In this document: positions 9,414-18,486 of the stretch, in pieces
Layout of the letters: each line of letters starts with the position of its first letter
Numbering within the stretch: the first letter of the stretch is position 1
Assembly: GCA_016744895.1 (NCBI GenBank)
Contig: JADGDK010000004.1
Location: 1-55,829 of the forward strand
Direction of reading: 5' to 3'
DNA: 55,829 nucleotides
Origin: Campylobacterales bacterium
Lineage (GTDB): Bacteria > Campylobacterota > Campylobacteria > Campylobacterales > QNZT01
Notes under the pieces: generated by a model
Told to the model about the DNA's origin: nothing
The model's input: only the letters and a program-made list of their open reading frames with translations
Database searches by the model: none
Program-made: the position numbers and the translations under genes

Positions 9414-10241
9414 CTAAAGGATTTTATGGAGTGTTGTAGCAATTTTCATCCACTCTTTTAATGCCTCATTATCTTTATTCTTTATCATCTTTTTTACTTC
9501 TGCTAATTCAAATTCAAAACTTTCAATAGCATTTAAAAGGTTGGTACTATTTTGTTCAAAAATATCGCTCCACATATTTGGAGAACTTTTTGCAATTCGA
9601 CTCATATCTTTAAACCCGCCAGCCGCAAGTGCTAAAATACTTTTAGGATCTTCTTGTTTTAAAACACTATTTGCCAAAGCATAACTAATTGCGTGAGGAA
9701 GATGTGAGATATACGCAGCATGTTGATCATGATCTTTAGAATTCATATATGCAATTTGCATTTTTAATGCTTCAAAAATTTCGATTGCTCGATTTTTATG
9801 TAATGCACTATTTCTTTGTAAGTCACATAAAACTACAACACTTCCAGCATACAAATCCTCAAAAGCTGCATGGGGTCCAAATTTTTCAATACCAGCCATA
9901 GGATGTGCAGCTATTACATTTGCCTCTATCACTTTGGGAGTAAACGCTACAATTTTCTCTTTTGTACTACCAAGATCAATAATCGTTGTATCCTTAGAAA
10001 CATCTTTCAAATCTTCAAATATTTGGATAATCCCTATAACGGGTATTGCTAAAATAATAACATCACTCTTTTTTAACATATCAAAAGTAACAATTTCATC
10101 TATAAGGCCAAGGGCTCTAGCTTGATCACAATGTTGTTGATTATGATCGAACCCTACTATTTTTACATTATCTATAGCTTTCTTTAGTGCCAACCCTAAA
10201 GATCCACCCATCAAACCTAGTCCTACAATTCCTACAATCAT
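9414..10241 (-). CDS. tyrA: prephenate dehydrogenase
   Basis: The 275-residue protein starts with an NAD(P)-binding Rossmann motif (GLGLMGGSLGLAL) and continues with AHPMAGIE and SHLPHAISYAL, both signatures of TyrA-type prephenate dehydrogenases. It oxidises prephenate to 4-hydroxyphenylpyruvate for tyrosine synthesis. The length fits a monofunctional enzyme without a chorismate mutase or ACT domain. It is divergent from bamA across a gap carrying a direct repeat, and it converges on the GGDEF-EAL gene with only 3 bases between stops. Confidence 0.93.
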   Translation of the reverse strand: MIVGIVGLGLMGGSLGLALKKAIDNVKIVGFDHNQQHCDQARALGLIDEIVTFDMLKKSDVIILAIPVIGIIQIFEDLKDVSKDTTIIDLGSTKEKIVAFTPKVIEANVIAAHPMAGIEKFGPHAAFEDLYAGSVVVLCDLQRNSALHKNRAIEIFEALKMQIAYMNSKDHDQHAAYISHLPHAISYALANSVLKQEDPKSILALAAGGFKDMSRIAKSSPNMWSDIFEQNSTNLLNAIESFEFELAEVKKMIKNKDNEALKEWMKIATTLHKIL

Positions 10242-10293
10242 TCTTTTATTCTCTCATATTTTCTTATCATCTTATTTAGACTTTTTTTTAATT

Positions 10294-10333
10294 ATTAAAA
10301 TGATAGTATATTTACATTAAAATGTTAGTATAT
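10294..10333. repeat. 18-bp direct repeat in the tyrA-bamA gap
   Basis: ATTAAAATGATAGTATAT at 10294-10311 recurs at 10316-10333 with one change (ATG-A to ATG-T). The copies are 22 bp apart start to start, two turns of the helix. The site lies 45-84 bases before the bamA ATG and between two divergent genes, which suits an operator for a dimeric regulator. The protein that would bind is unknown. Confidence 0.6.
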
Positions 10334-10377
10334 CGGTCACATATATTTTACAACTTACATAAAAAGGTACATTTTCT

Positions 10378-12618
10378 ATGATACGCAAAATTTTTCCCAT
10401 CTTAGCTCTAGTGAGTATTACAACACTTCAAGCTACTACAATTAAAGATATTCAATTTGATGGTCTTATTCATATATCTGATGCTATAGCAAAAGAGATA
10501 ATTGACATTAAAAATGGAGACGAACTTGATCCTATCGCAGTTGATGAAAGTATCAAAAAACTTTATTCACAACAATATTTTGAAGATATTTGGGTCGAAG
10601 AGAATGGTGGTGTACTTACCTACCATTTAAAAGAGAAACCTATGATTGCCAAAGTAGAGCTTAGTGGTCTCTCTAAAGAAAAAAATGAAGAGACACTTCA
10701 AGCAGCTGGTATTAAAAAAGGTGACATATACGATGAAACAAAAATAAAGTCCGTTAAAAATAGAATTGAAAAAGACCTTGAATCAAAAGGTTACTTTGAC
10801 TCTGTCGTTGAGATAGAGAATGAAGCGATCAATAACAGTTCACTTCAAACCAATATCGCTGTGAATAAAGGTGAAAATATTCATATTAAAGATATTCAAT
10901 TTTATGGTGCAAAAGATTTTGGATATAAAGATTTTAAACCTTATCTTGCCAATAAAAAAGAGCAATCAATGGGTTGGTTTTTTGGTAGGGATGATGGTGT
11001 ACTCAAAGCAGATCAACTCAAAATTGACTCTATGCGTATTAAAGAATTTTATCTTAAAAATGGATATCTCGATGCAAACGTAGGAGAACCTGTTTTAAGA
11101 ACACACTTTGATGACTATAGTGCAAGTCTAGCTTATAAAATTATAGAGGGACCACAATATAAAGTTGGTAATGTCGCTATAACAATAGATGAAGATATTG
11201 CAGACCCAAAAGTACTAAAAGAAAATTTTAAACTTCATTCTGGAGATGTTTTCAATGTTGAAAAACTACGAAAAGATATTGGCAAAATTAAAGAAATGGT
11301 TTCTAACAATGGTTATGCTTTTTCAAATGTCACTCCTGATGTCAAACAAGACAAAGAAAATAAAATTGCAAACGTCACGTACATTGTTAAGCCCAATGAA
11401 AAGGTTTACGTAAATAATGTCACGATTGCAGGAAATTCTAGAACTGTCGACAGGGTAATAAGAAGAGAGTTATATCTTACAGAAGGTGAAGCATTTAGTC
11501 AAAAAGATCTTGCAGACTCTACCAATGCACTCAAAAGAACGGGTTATTTTGATAATGCCACAATTACTCCGAAACAGATTGAAAAAGATAAAATGGATCT
11601 TATTGTAAATGTTAATGAAGCAAGTACAGGAAGTATTATGGGTGGTATTTCCTACGGAAGTTATGATGGATTTGGGGTCAATGCAGGAATTTCTGATAGA
11701 AACTTTTTAGGAAGCGGAATTGAAGTGGGTATGGACGTAGATACTTCAGAGAAAACACTTCGTGGAAGTTTACACTTTTTTAACCCACGTATTTTTGATT
11801 CACTTTATAGTTTGGGAGGAAATGTCTTTAAAAAAGATTATGATTACTATGATTATGATGAAAAATCAATTGGTGGAAGTCTAAAACTTGGTCGAAAAAT
11901 AGGGAGACATGTTCACGCTTCACTCACCTACCTTTATGAAGATGTAGAGCTTACTAATGTGTCACCCAGTTTGACAGATAGTATCTTTTATCAAGAAGGA
12001 CGAGTTATAAAAAGTGCCCTTGCTCCTTCAATCTCTTATGACAATACTGATGATTATTATTTACCCCGCTCAGGTGTTAATATCACTGCAGGCTTTGAAT
12101 ATGCTGGACTTAATGGAGAAGCTAAGTTTTTAAGAAATACCCTCTCTGCAAAGTTTTATTATGGACTTGATGATCTCATTGATTATGATCTTATTTTTAG
12201 ACTTAAAGGACGTGTAAGTACCGTCAAAAATAGAGGAACTGAGGCTAAACATCTTCCACTCAATGAAAGACTTTATCTTGGAGGAATGGGTACAGTAAGA
12301 GGCTTTAAGTCTGGAACACTCTCTCCTAAAAATGATGATGGAGCACTCATAGGTGCAGAAAAAATGGCTGCAGGGTCTATAGAATTATCACTGCCTCTTA
12401 TTGAATCAGTACAAATGAGGATATTAAGCTTTTATGATTATGGTATGACAGGAAATGATAAATTTGATGAAACACACAGATCTTCTATAGGAGCTGGGAT
12501 TGAATGGGCAAAATCACCACTTGGTGTTCCACTTCAACTATTTTATGCAAAAGCACTTGATGATGAAGAAGGTGATAGAACTTCTAAAATTGAATTTAGT
12601 CTAGGAAGAAGATTTTAA
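10378..12618 (+). CDS. bamA: outer-membrane assembly factor BamA (Omp85)
   Basis: The 746-residue protein has a signal peptide (about 1-20), five POTRA-type repeats (about 21-400), and a C-terminal 16-strand barrel region. The barrel carries the Omp85 signature VRGF (in GTVRGFKSG) and ends in Phe. BamA inserts beta-barrel proteins into the outer membrane. The gene stands alone behind a divergent promoter region with a direct repeat and ends in a strong hairpin shared with ppx. Confidence 0.97.
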   Translation: MIRKIFPILALVSITTLQATTIKDIQFDGLIHISDAIAKEIIDIKNGDELDPIAVDESIKKLYSQQYFEDIWVEENGGVLTYHLKEKPMIAKVELSGLSKEKNEETLQAAGIKKGDIYDETKIKSVKNRIEKDLESKGYFDSVVEIENEAINNSSLQTNIAVNKGENIHIKDIQFYGAKDFGYKDFKPYLANKKEQSMGWFFGRDDGVLKADQLKIDSMRIKEFYLKNGYLDANVGEPVLRTHFDDYSASLAYKIIEGPQYKVGNVAITIDEDIADPKVLKENFKLHSGDVFNVEKLRKDIGKIKEMVSNNGYAFSNVTPDVKQDKENKIANVTYIVKPNEKVYVNNVTIAGNSRTVDRVIRRELYLTEGEAFSQKDLADSTNALKRTGYFDNATITPKQIEKDKMDLIVNVNEASTGSIMGGISYGSYDGFGVNAGISDRNFLGSGIEVGMDVDTSEKTLRGSLHFFNPRIFDSLYSLGGNVFKKDYDYYDYDEKSIGGSLKLGRKIGRHVHASLTYLYEDVELTNVSPSLTDSIFYQEGRVIKSALAPSISYDNTDDYYLPRSGVNITAGFEYAGLNGEAKFLRNTLSAKFYYGLDDLIDYDLIFRLKGRVSTVKNRGTEAKHLPLNERLYLGGMGTVRGFKSGTLSPKNDDGALIGAEKMAAGSIELSLPLIESVQMRILSFYDYGMTGNDKFDETHRSSIGAGIEWAKSPLGVPLQLFYAKALDDEEGDRTSKIEFSLGRRF

Positions 12619-12620
12619 TA

Positions 12621-12657
12621 CCATAAGCAAAATAGATCTACTCTATTTTGCTTATGG
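12621..12657. terminator. bidirectional hairpin between bamA and ppx
   Basis: A 16-bp perfect stem (CCATAAGCAAAATAGA with its complement) around a 5-base loop starts 2 bases after the bamA stop and ends 1 base before the ppx stop. It serves two convergent genes. No long T-run follows on either side. Confidence 0.75.
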
Positions 12658-12658
12658 A

Positions 12659-14125
12659 TTAAAGAAATCTAAGCGTAAAAGAGGCTGGTTTTTTAATCTT
12701 TTTGATGCACTGAGACGCTAAAAACATTTTTGATTCAGTTTTAACAGAAAGTTCACTTTCATCAAATAATATCTCAATCTTTTGAATTTTTTTGTTTTTA
12801 TTAATACATACTGTTAAAGAGAGTATAAAACTAAGCCATTTGATAACTTCAATAGAAGGAGCAAGTTCTTTAAACTTCTTTATCTCTTTTTCATTTGTAT
12901 TATTTTGATGGGCATATTTTAAAATAAGAGCTATAACAATTTTCTGTTCATGAGAAAGTGAAAAGTTTAAATTTTCAACTAAAAAACCAAAGCTCATATC
13001 AGAGTTAGAATAGATATTAAGTCGTCTTGTAATAAGCAAAAGTTTTGAACTCATCATAATAATTTCTCTATAGTACTCACCTTTGTCAAAAACATGATGT
13101 GTTTGATCATAAATTGCAATCGCTGTTTTTTGAACCTGTGTAATATTTTTATTATAGATAGCAAACCGATCTACAAGACTTTTAATACTAATATTAAAAT
13201 TATGTGGGAATATATGATCACAATTTCTTAAAATATCACTAAGATATACCCCCTCTCTTACCCCTGCTTTACTTGTGATAATTTTTTCAGCTCCTAATTG
13301 CTCACAAAGCATAAAAAAGATGGAACTCCCTTCTCTAATCGTATCATAACGACTTCTCGGAATGGAAGTATTTTTCAATTTTAAGACTTCTGATTGTGCG
13401 ATAGACATTACAAAATTTTTATGTTCTTGATACATATATTCAAAAGCATGGAGTGAATCAATTGGATACTTAGTATCGATCAATATAGTGGAAGAAAGTG
13501 CTCTTATCGTACCACCAATACCTATGACATTTGAACTTTTAAAGGTTTTGGGAAGTTGTTTTAGAATCTCATTAATATAATCAATAACCAATGAATACTC
13601 TTTTTTCTTTTCAAAAAAAAGCTCCTTTAAACGTACTGTTCCTATATTTAATGAGATAGTGTCTACAATCTTCCCATTTTCAATTTTAGCAAGCTCAGTA
13701 GAGCCTCCTCCAATATCAATAGTTGTAGCATTGTTAATTTTAGGTAACAAGTTGAGTGATGCAACAGCTCCAAAATAAGCCTCTTTTTTACCATCAATAA
13801 TTTTAATATTGAGTTTTAGTCCGTCACTCACTCTTTTTAAAAAAACTTTTTTATTAGGAGCATCACGCAAAGCAGAAGTTGCAACAGCTAAAATTTTTGT
13901 ACAATTTAAACTTTTGGAAACAGATAAAAAATCTTCTAAAGTATTATATGCTTTATCCATAACTTCATCTCGAAGATGACCATTATTTTCATAAGCACCC
14001 TCGCCAATTCGTACTTTACTTCTTACTTTTTCAATCAAATGAAATGCATATCGTGAACTCTTTTCATAGATAACCAAAGAGATAGAATTTGAGCCTATAT
14101 CAATAATTGCTGTTCGTTTTGCCAC
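12659..14125 (-). CDS. ppx: Ppx/GppA-family exopolyphosphatase
   Basis: The 488-residue protein has the ASKHA-fold N-terminal motif IDIGSNSISLVIYE and the phosphate loop TIDIGGGSTELA, both diagnostic of Ppx/GppA phosphatases, which trim polyphosphate or remove phosphate from pppGpp. The C-terminal half is an HD-like helical region. Translation starts at GTG directly after the ferredoxin stop codon, so it depends on that upstream gene. It is the last member of the cosR-kinase-ferredoxin-ppx operon. Substrate choice between polyphosphate and pppGpp cannot be judged here. Confidence 0.9.
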   Translation of the reverse strand: MAKRTAIIDIGSNSISLVIYEKSSRYAFHLIEKVRSKVRIGEGAYENNGHLRDEVMDKAYNTLEDFLSVSKSLNCTKILAVATSALRDAPNKKVFLKRVSDGLKLNIKIIDGKKEAYFGAVASLNLLPKINNATTIDIGGGSTELAKIENGKIVDTISLNIGTVRLKELFFEKKKEYSLVIDYINEILKQLPKTFKSSNVIGIGGTIRALSSTILIDTKYPIDSLHAFEYMYQEHKNFVMSIAQSEVLKLKNTSIPRSRYDTIREGSSIFFMLCEQLGAEKIITSKAGVREGVYLSDILRNCDHIFPHNFNISIKSLVDRFAIYNKNITQVQKTAIAIYDQTHHVFDKGEYYREIIMMSSKLLLITRRLNIYSNSDMSFGFLVENLNFSLSHEQKIVIALILKYAHQNNTNEKEIKKFKELAPSIEVIKWLSFILSLTVCINKNKKIQKIEILFDESELSVKTESKMFLASQCIKKIKKPASFTLRFL

Positions 14126-14371
14126 TTAATTTATACTACTTTCATATTTTTTTACTAACATTTCTTTAGATTCAGGACTGGTCTCATCTAAAACAATCGC
14201 ATCTACTGGACAAACTTTAACACAAGAAGGTTCATCGTGATACCCAACACATTCGCAACATATATCAAACTCAATAACATAGATAGGATCAGCAGCTTCA
14301 ATAGCAATAGTAGGACATACTTCCACGCAAGCATCACAGGCTATACATTCATCAATAATCTTTAGTGCCAA
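14126..14371 (-). CDS. fdxB: YfhL-type 2[4Fe-4S] ferredoxin
   Basis: The 81-residue protein has two cysteine clusters: CIACDACVEVCP near the N-terminus, and a second with CCECVGYHDEPSCVKVCP, which has the longer insert between the second and third Cys seen in YfhL/Alvin-type ferredoxins. It should carry two 4Fe-4S clusters and act as a low-potential electron carrier in the cytoplasm. It sits 9 bases behind the kinase gene and abuts ppx. From memory, C. jejuni also has a ferredoxin between its CosR and phosphatase genes. Confidence 0.92.
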   Translation of the reverse strand: MALKIIDECIACDACVEVCPTIAIEAADPIYVIEFDICCECVGYHDEPSCVKVCPVDAIVLDETSPESKEMLVKKYESSIN

Positions 14372-14380
14372 TTATAAGAC

Positions 14381-15742
14381 CTATACATCTCTCTTAAATG
14401 CACTAAATATTCCACCACTACTAATATCATCATCCATAGGACAATAATTTTTAGATCTCAATACTACAGTTGCAACCGCACCCTTACCATCTTTTCTATT
14501 TTTAAGACTTAATTCCGCACCGATAGCATCTGCTGCACCCTTTGCCAAAAATAGACCAAGACCTGCGCCACCTTTGTTACCTACTCTTTTAAAAGGAGCA
14601 AAAAGATCATCAGATTCATTAACACCCTCACCTTCATCAATAACTTCAATTCTAAAATCATCTCCAACAAGTCTACTTTTAATATGAACGGTTCCACCCT
14701 TAGGCGTAAACTTCACTGCATTTTGAACAAAATTTTGTAAAATATGTGTTAATAAAGTTGGCTGAGAAACAATACAGTACTTATGAGGTTCAAAATCAGC
14801 AGCAATATTCTTATCCACATTTTTAGCTATTAAGTTAAAATCTTTTGATTTATCTTTTAAAAACTGTACTAGATCAACTTCAACAGGCTTTTCAAACTGA
14901 GCACCCTCTTGACGGCCAATCTCCAAAATAGAGCTGATCATACTACTCATTTCATCGATAGTTTTATTACTAAGCTTTAAAGTTTCTTGGTATTTTTCAC
15001 TTTGACGTTCACGCATTAATGTTACTTCATTTTTAGCTTTCATAACAGCAAGTGGGGTTTTAAGCTCATGTGCAGTTCCTATAAAAAGCTCTTTTTGATA
15101 TTTCACAAAATTTTGGATTCTATCAATAAGCTTATTGATACTCTCTCCAAGTGGAATAAACTCATCTGGAAGTGTTTGAGTCTCAATAGGTTCTAAAAAG
15201 TTTTCATTCATTCGTGCCAGTCTTCTAGTAATAGACTTTACAGGATAAAGCAAAGTCTCTGACAAAAACATGGCATAAGCTAAAATCAAAAATAGTGTTA
15301 AAAAGTTAACAAGAACGATACTTTTTAAAATATTTCCAAGTAATTTATCCGTACCAGTAACATCTCTTTCAATTTTCAAATAACTAGATCTAATAGGATT
15401 AAAAATATGAAAAATACTAAGATACTTCTTTCCCTCTTTTTCATACTGTTCATAAGAGATATCCTCTTTCTTATCAACCCTGATAACTACACTACTTTTA
15501 TCTGTCCCACATTGTGAAGATGTATCAAATACATTGACAGCATTCCTTTTAGAAAACGGCATCTTTTTTTTGGAGTTTTTAATGTACATTACTGCTTCAG
15601 TCTTAAGACTTTGCATCGTATCATCTAAGATAGAAATTTTAATATAATTATAAAGAATGATCGAAAAAATTACAATTAGTGTCACCGAAGCGATCACTAA
15701 TTGTATAAGGAACTTACGCTTTATACTTTTTTGGGATAACAA
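14381..15742 (-). CDS. sensor histidine kinase paired with CosR-type regulator
   Basis: The 453-residue protein has two membrane segments (about 11-32 and 139-161) enclosing a periplasmic sensor of about 105 residues, then a HAMP-like linker, an H-box with the phosphorylated His at about 225 (FIGTAHELKTPLAV), and an ATPase domain with NFVQNAVKFTP, DEGEG and GGAGLGLFLAK. All catalytic boxes look intact. Its start lies 22 bases inside the upstream regulator gene, so the pair is coupled. The sensor has one Cys, too few to suggest a disulfide switch. In Campylobacter and Helicobacter the matching regulator has no kinase, which makes this gene notable. Confidence 0.93.
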   Translation of the reverse strand: MLSQKSIKRKFLIQLVIASVTLIVIFSIILYNYIKISILDDTMQSLKTEAVMYIKNSKKKMPFSKRNAVNVFDTSSQCGTDKSSVVIRVDKKEDISYEQYEKEGKKYLSIFHIFNPIRSSYLKIERDVTGTDKLLGNILKSIVLVNFLTLFLILAYAMFLSETLLYPVKSITRRLARMNENFLEPIETQTLPDEFIPLGESINKLIDRIQNFVKYQKELFIGTAHELKTPLAVMKAKNEVTLMRERQSEKYQETLKLSNKTIDEMSSMISSILEIGRQEGAQFEKPVEVDLVQFLKDKSKDFNLIAKNVDKNIAADFEPHKYCIVSQPTLLTHILQNFVQNAVKFTPKGGTVHIKSRLVGDDFRIEVIDEGEGVNESDDLFAPFKRVGNKGGAGLGLFLAKGAADAIGAELSLKNRKDGKGAVATVVLRSKNYCPMDDDISSGGIFSAFKRDV

Positions 15743-16392
15743 AATCTATAACCTCTTCGTCTTACAGTTTCAATTGTAGAGATATTTAACGGTTTGTCCA
15801 TTTTTTGTCTAATTTGGTTAATTGCAACTTCAATAACATTTGGAGTAACAAGCTCTGGCTCTTCCCAAATTGCATCAAGTAATTGCTCTTTAGATACGAT
15901 TTGGTCACTATGACGTGCAAGATGTGTTAATACTTCAAAAGGTTTACCTTTAAGCTCAATATCTTGACCTTTATAGGTAATTTTTTCTTCATCAGGATCA
16001 ATAGTTAAATCATCTATTTTAATGACATTAGTCCCACCAAATCGAAGTCTTGCCTCTAATCTTGCAGCTAAGATATCAAAATCAAATGGCTTTTTGATAT
16101 AGTCATCTGCACCAGATTTAAGTGCTTTAATTTCACTCTCTTTATCATCTTTTGCAGAAAGTACAACGCATGCAGTTCTTGGCGTTTTTTGTTTAATTGC
16201 AGTTACTAATTCTACACCGTCACCATCAGGAAGCATCCAGTCAGTAAGTACTAAATCATAATTTCTAATCCCAATATAATACTCTGCATCTTTAAAATTT
16301 TCACAACTATCAGCTTGATAGCCATACTCTTGTAGGCCTTCTACCAACGTTCTATTTAATGTAACTTCATCTTCAACTATGAGTATTCTCAT
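15721..16392 (-). CDS. cosR: CosR/HsrA-type OmpR-family response regulator
   Basis: The 223-residue protein has a receiver domain (1-115) and a winged-helix DNA-binding domain (about 125-220). The C-terminal half, with GKPFEVLTHLARHSDQIVSK and VRRRGYRFCYPKK, closely matches what I recall of C. jejuni CosR and H. pylori HsrA, the essential regulators of oxidative stress and redox genes. Unlike those orphan proteins, this one keeps every receiver residue: E7/D8, acceptor D51 (LTDWMLPDGDG), S79 and K101. The kinase gene overlaps its 3' end. Regulation by phosphorylation is therefore plausible here. Confidence 0.9.
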   Translation of the reverse strand: MRILIVEDEVTLNRTLVEGLQEYGYQADSCENFKDAEYYIGIRNYDLVLTDWMLPDGDGVELVTAIKQKTPRTACVVLSAKDDKESEIKALKSGADDYIKKPFDFDILAARLEARLRFGGTNVIKIDDLTIDPDEEKITYKGQDIELKGKPFEVLTHLARHSDQIVSKEQLLDAIWEEPELVTPNVIEVAINQIRQKMDKPLNISTIETVRRRGYRFCYPKKV

Positions 16393-16469
16393 TATTTTCC
16401 TTACCTTTGTAAAATTTTTATGGATTATATCACAATTTCGTCAAAAATTAAAGTTTTTTTAAAAAATTT

Positions 16470-16799
16470 TTAAATTTTCCTGAAAGCTTCAACACCAACA
16501 ATACAATTATCTAAAATTTTTGGCTTAGAAAGTTTAAGTCGTATAGATTTTATCTGTTTATATTTTATTATAAGAGCTTCGATAATCTCATCAAGTGCCT
16601 CTTCAATTAAAGCATACTTTTGAGTAACTAACATCTGTTCTATAAAAGTAACAACTTCAGCATAGTTAATAAAGTCATCATTTTCTTTAATATATTCTAT
16701 TTTACACTGGATAGTAATAGGTTGAGGCTTCACTCTTTCGAAGTCTAATATACCGATAACTGCCTCAACTTTAAGATCTTCTATATAAATAGTATACAT
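16470..16799 (-). CDS. folB: dihydroneopterin aldolase
   Basis: The 109-residue protein begins YTIYIEDLKVEAVIGILDFER, the usual FolB opening with the conserved Gly-Ile-x-x-x-Glu turn, and has the short tunnel-fold length. FolB splits dihydroneopterin to 6-hydroxymethyl-dihydropterin in folate synthesis. I chose ATG 16799; an adjoining in-frame TTG at 16802 is possible. Its stop codon precedes cosR, and plsY lies just upstream, so it may share a transcript with plsY. C. jejuni also has folB next to CosR, from memory. Confidence 0.88.
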   Translation of the reverse strand: MYTIYIEDLKVEAVIGILDFERVKPQPITIQCKIEYIKENDDFINYAEVVTFIEQMLVTQKYALIEEALDEIIEALIIKYKQIKSIRLKLSKPKILDNCIVGVEAFRKI

Positions 16800-16803
16800 C
16801 AAA

Positions 16804-17418
16804 CTATGCTATTTTACTTTCTGCTCCAGAAAATAGTCTATAGATATTCTCTGAATGTTTATAAAATATAATAAAAGCAATAATAACAACTGGTGTGTGA
16901 ATCATCTCTGGATACATCACAAATGAAGCAGCAGCAGCAGCAACAACACCAATAAGTGAAGCTAAAGAGACCACTTTAAAAACTTTTGCACTAATAAGCC
17001 ATACACCAATACCAATGAGTGCACAAATAGGAATCATGTACATTAATACACCCAAACCAGTTGCCACACCTTTACCACCCTCACCCATTAAAAAAATACT
17101 AAAACAGTGTCCAATTACAGCAAATACAGCAATTGCCCACATGGTAGCTTCACTTGCACCTACTAAGTGTCCTATTAAAAGAGCAATGATACCCTTAAGT
17201 GCGTCAAGTGCTAAAGTCGCACCTCCTAATTTTTTTGCCAGAGTTGGATTTTTCTCTTTGAGTACTCGAAGTACATTAGTGGCACCTATATTTCCACTAC
17301 CCTCGTTTCTAATATCAACTTTACCAATAAATTTTGCTAAAAGAAGTCCAAATGGAATACTTCCAATGAGATATGCCATGATATAAAGTTGTACGTTTGT
17401 GTTTGATAGAAATTCCAA
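16804..17418 (-). CDS. plsY: acyl-phosphate:glycerol-3-phosphate acyltransferase
   Basis: The 204-residue membrane protein has about five hydrophobic spans and the three PlsY motifs: GSIPFG, RNEGSGNIGATNVLR, and GEGGKGVATGLG. It transfers the acyl group from acyl-phosphate to glycerol-3-phosphate, the first step of phospholipid synthesis, at the inner membrane. It lies directly upstream of folB and divergent from nadA. The length is normal. Confidence 0.95.
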   Translation of the reverse strand: MEFLSNTNVQLYIMAYLIGSIPFGLLLAKFIGKVDIRNEGSGNIGATNVLRVLKEKNPTLAKKLGGATLALDALKGIIALLIGHLVGASEATMWAIAVFAVIGHCFSIFLMGEGGKGVATGLGVLMYMIPICALIGIGVWLISAKVFKVVSLASLIGVVAAAAASFVMYPEMIHTPVVIIAFIIFYKHSENIYRLFSGAESKIA

Positions 17419-17453
17419 TTTTTAAATCCTAATTTTGTAATATTTAATTTAGC

Positions 17454-17462
17454 TGATATAAT
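17454..17462 (+). promoter_or_regulatory. extended -10 promoter of nadA-nadC
   Basis: TG-A-TATAAT: the -10 box is at 17457-17462 with a TG extension. The expected start of the RNA is near 17470, 24 bases before the TTG start, and a GAGGA ribosome site sits at 17481-17485. Confidence 0.55.
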
Positions 17463-17493
17463 ACCCAAACCAATCTAAATGAGGATTTAAAAA

Positions 17494-18486
17494 TTGACAA
17501 ATGAAGATTATAAAAAAGAGATCATACGACTAAAAGATGAACTTGATGTCACTATTGTTGCACACTTTTATCAGAAAGATGAAGTATTTGATATGGCTGA
17601 TATTTCAGGAGATAGTTTACAACTTGCACAAATGGCTATGGATGATGATAATCCATACCTTATCTTTTGCGGTGTTGGATTTATGGGCGAAAGTGTCAAG
17701 ATTCTTTCACCTGAAAAAAGAGTACTGATGCCAAAAATTGCCTGTTGTGCCATGGCTAGAATGATTGATGGGGAACATTATGATACAAGTGTTGCGATCC
17801 TTGAAAAATCAGGACTTAAAAAAGAGGATATTTTACCTATCACATACATCAACTCTTCGGCAGAAGTTAAAGCAAAAGTAGGTGAAATGGGAGGCATGGT
17901 CTGTACCAGTTCAAATGCCAAAAAGATTATAGAAAAAGGGCTCAAAAGTGGTAAAAAAATTCTTTTTGTACCTGATAAATGCCTAGGACAAAATATTGCA
18001 ATTATGATGGGTCTTACATCTTGTGTAATAGGTGATGGAAGCGATCCAAAAGAATCTGATATCATCTGTTATAATGGTTTTTGTTCCGTTCATCAATTAT
18101 TTGATGTAGAAGATATTGAATTTTATAGAAATAAATATCCTGACATTAAAATCATTTCACACCCTGAATGTAAACCAGAAGTGTGTGAAGCTTCTGATTT
18201 TGTAGGTTCTACAAGTCAAATTATTAAATATATCAAAGAGTTAGACCCAGAACAAAAAGTTGCAGTGGGAACAGAGTTTAATCTTGTAAATCGTTTAAGA
18301 GAAAAAAACACTTATGTACTCTCATCAACAAAACCAGAGTGCCCAACTATGAATGAAACTACTTTAGAAGATCTTTACAATACATTAAAATCTATAGAAG
18401 ATGATAAAATCATGAATGAAGTACAAGTCCAACCAGAAGTAGCTAAATGGGCGAAAATTGCGCTTGAAAGGATGTTTGAGATATGA
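17494..18486 (+). CDS. nadA: quinolinate synthase
   Basis: The 330-residue protein is a NadA-type 4Fe-4S enzyme that condenses iminoaspartate with dihydroxyacetone phosphate to quinolinate. Visible family marks include VAHFYQKDEVFDMAD, FCGVGFMGESVKIL, the cluster cysteines in MVCTSSNA and CSVHQLF, and a later Cys in TKPECPTMNE. Translation starts at TTG 17494 behind GAGGA. Its stop overlaps the nadC start by 4 bases (ATGA), so the two consecutive steps are made together. Confidence 0.96.
   Translation: MTNEDYKKEIIRLKDELDVTIVAHFYQKDEVFDMADISGDSLQLAQMAMDDDNPYLIFCGVGFMGESVKILSPEKRVLMPKIACCAMARMIDGEHYDTSVAILEKSGLKKEDILPITYINSSAEVKAKVGEMGGMVCTSSNAKKIIEKGLKSGKKILFVPDKCLGQNIAIMMGLTSCVIGDGSDPKESDIICYNGFCSVHQLFDVEDIEFYRNKYPDIKIISHPECKPEVCEASDFVGSTSQIIKYIKELDPEQKVAVGTEFNLVNRLREKNTYVLSSTKPECPTMNETTLEDLYNTLKSIEDDKIMNEVQVQPEVAKWAKIALERMFEI

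Noticed and set aside
17015-17386. 123-codon plus-strand frame opposite plsY
   Set aside because: plsY has all three family motifs in the sense frame; the opposite frame is Pro/Ser/Ile-rich with no recognisable domain.
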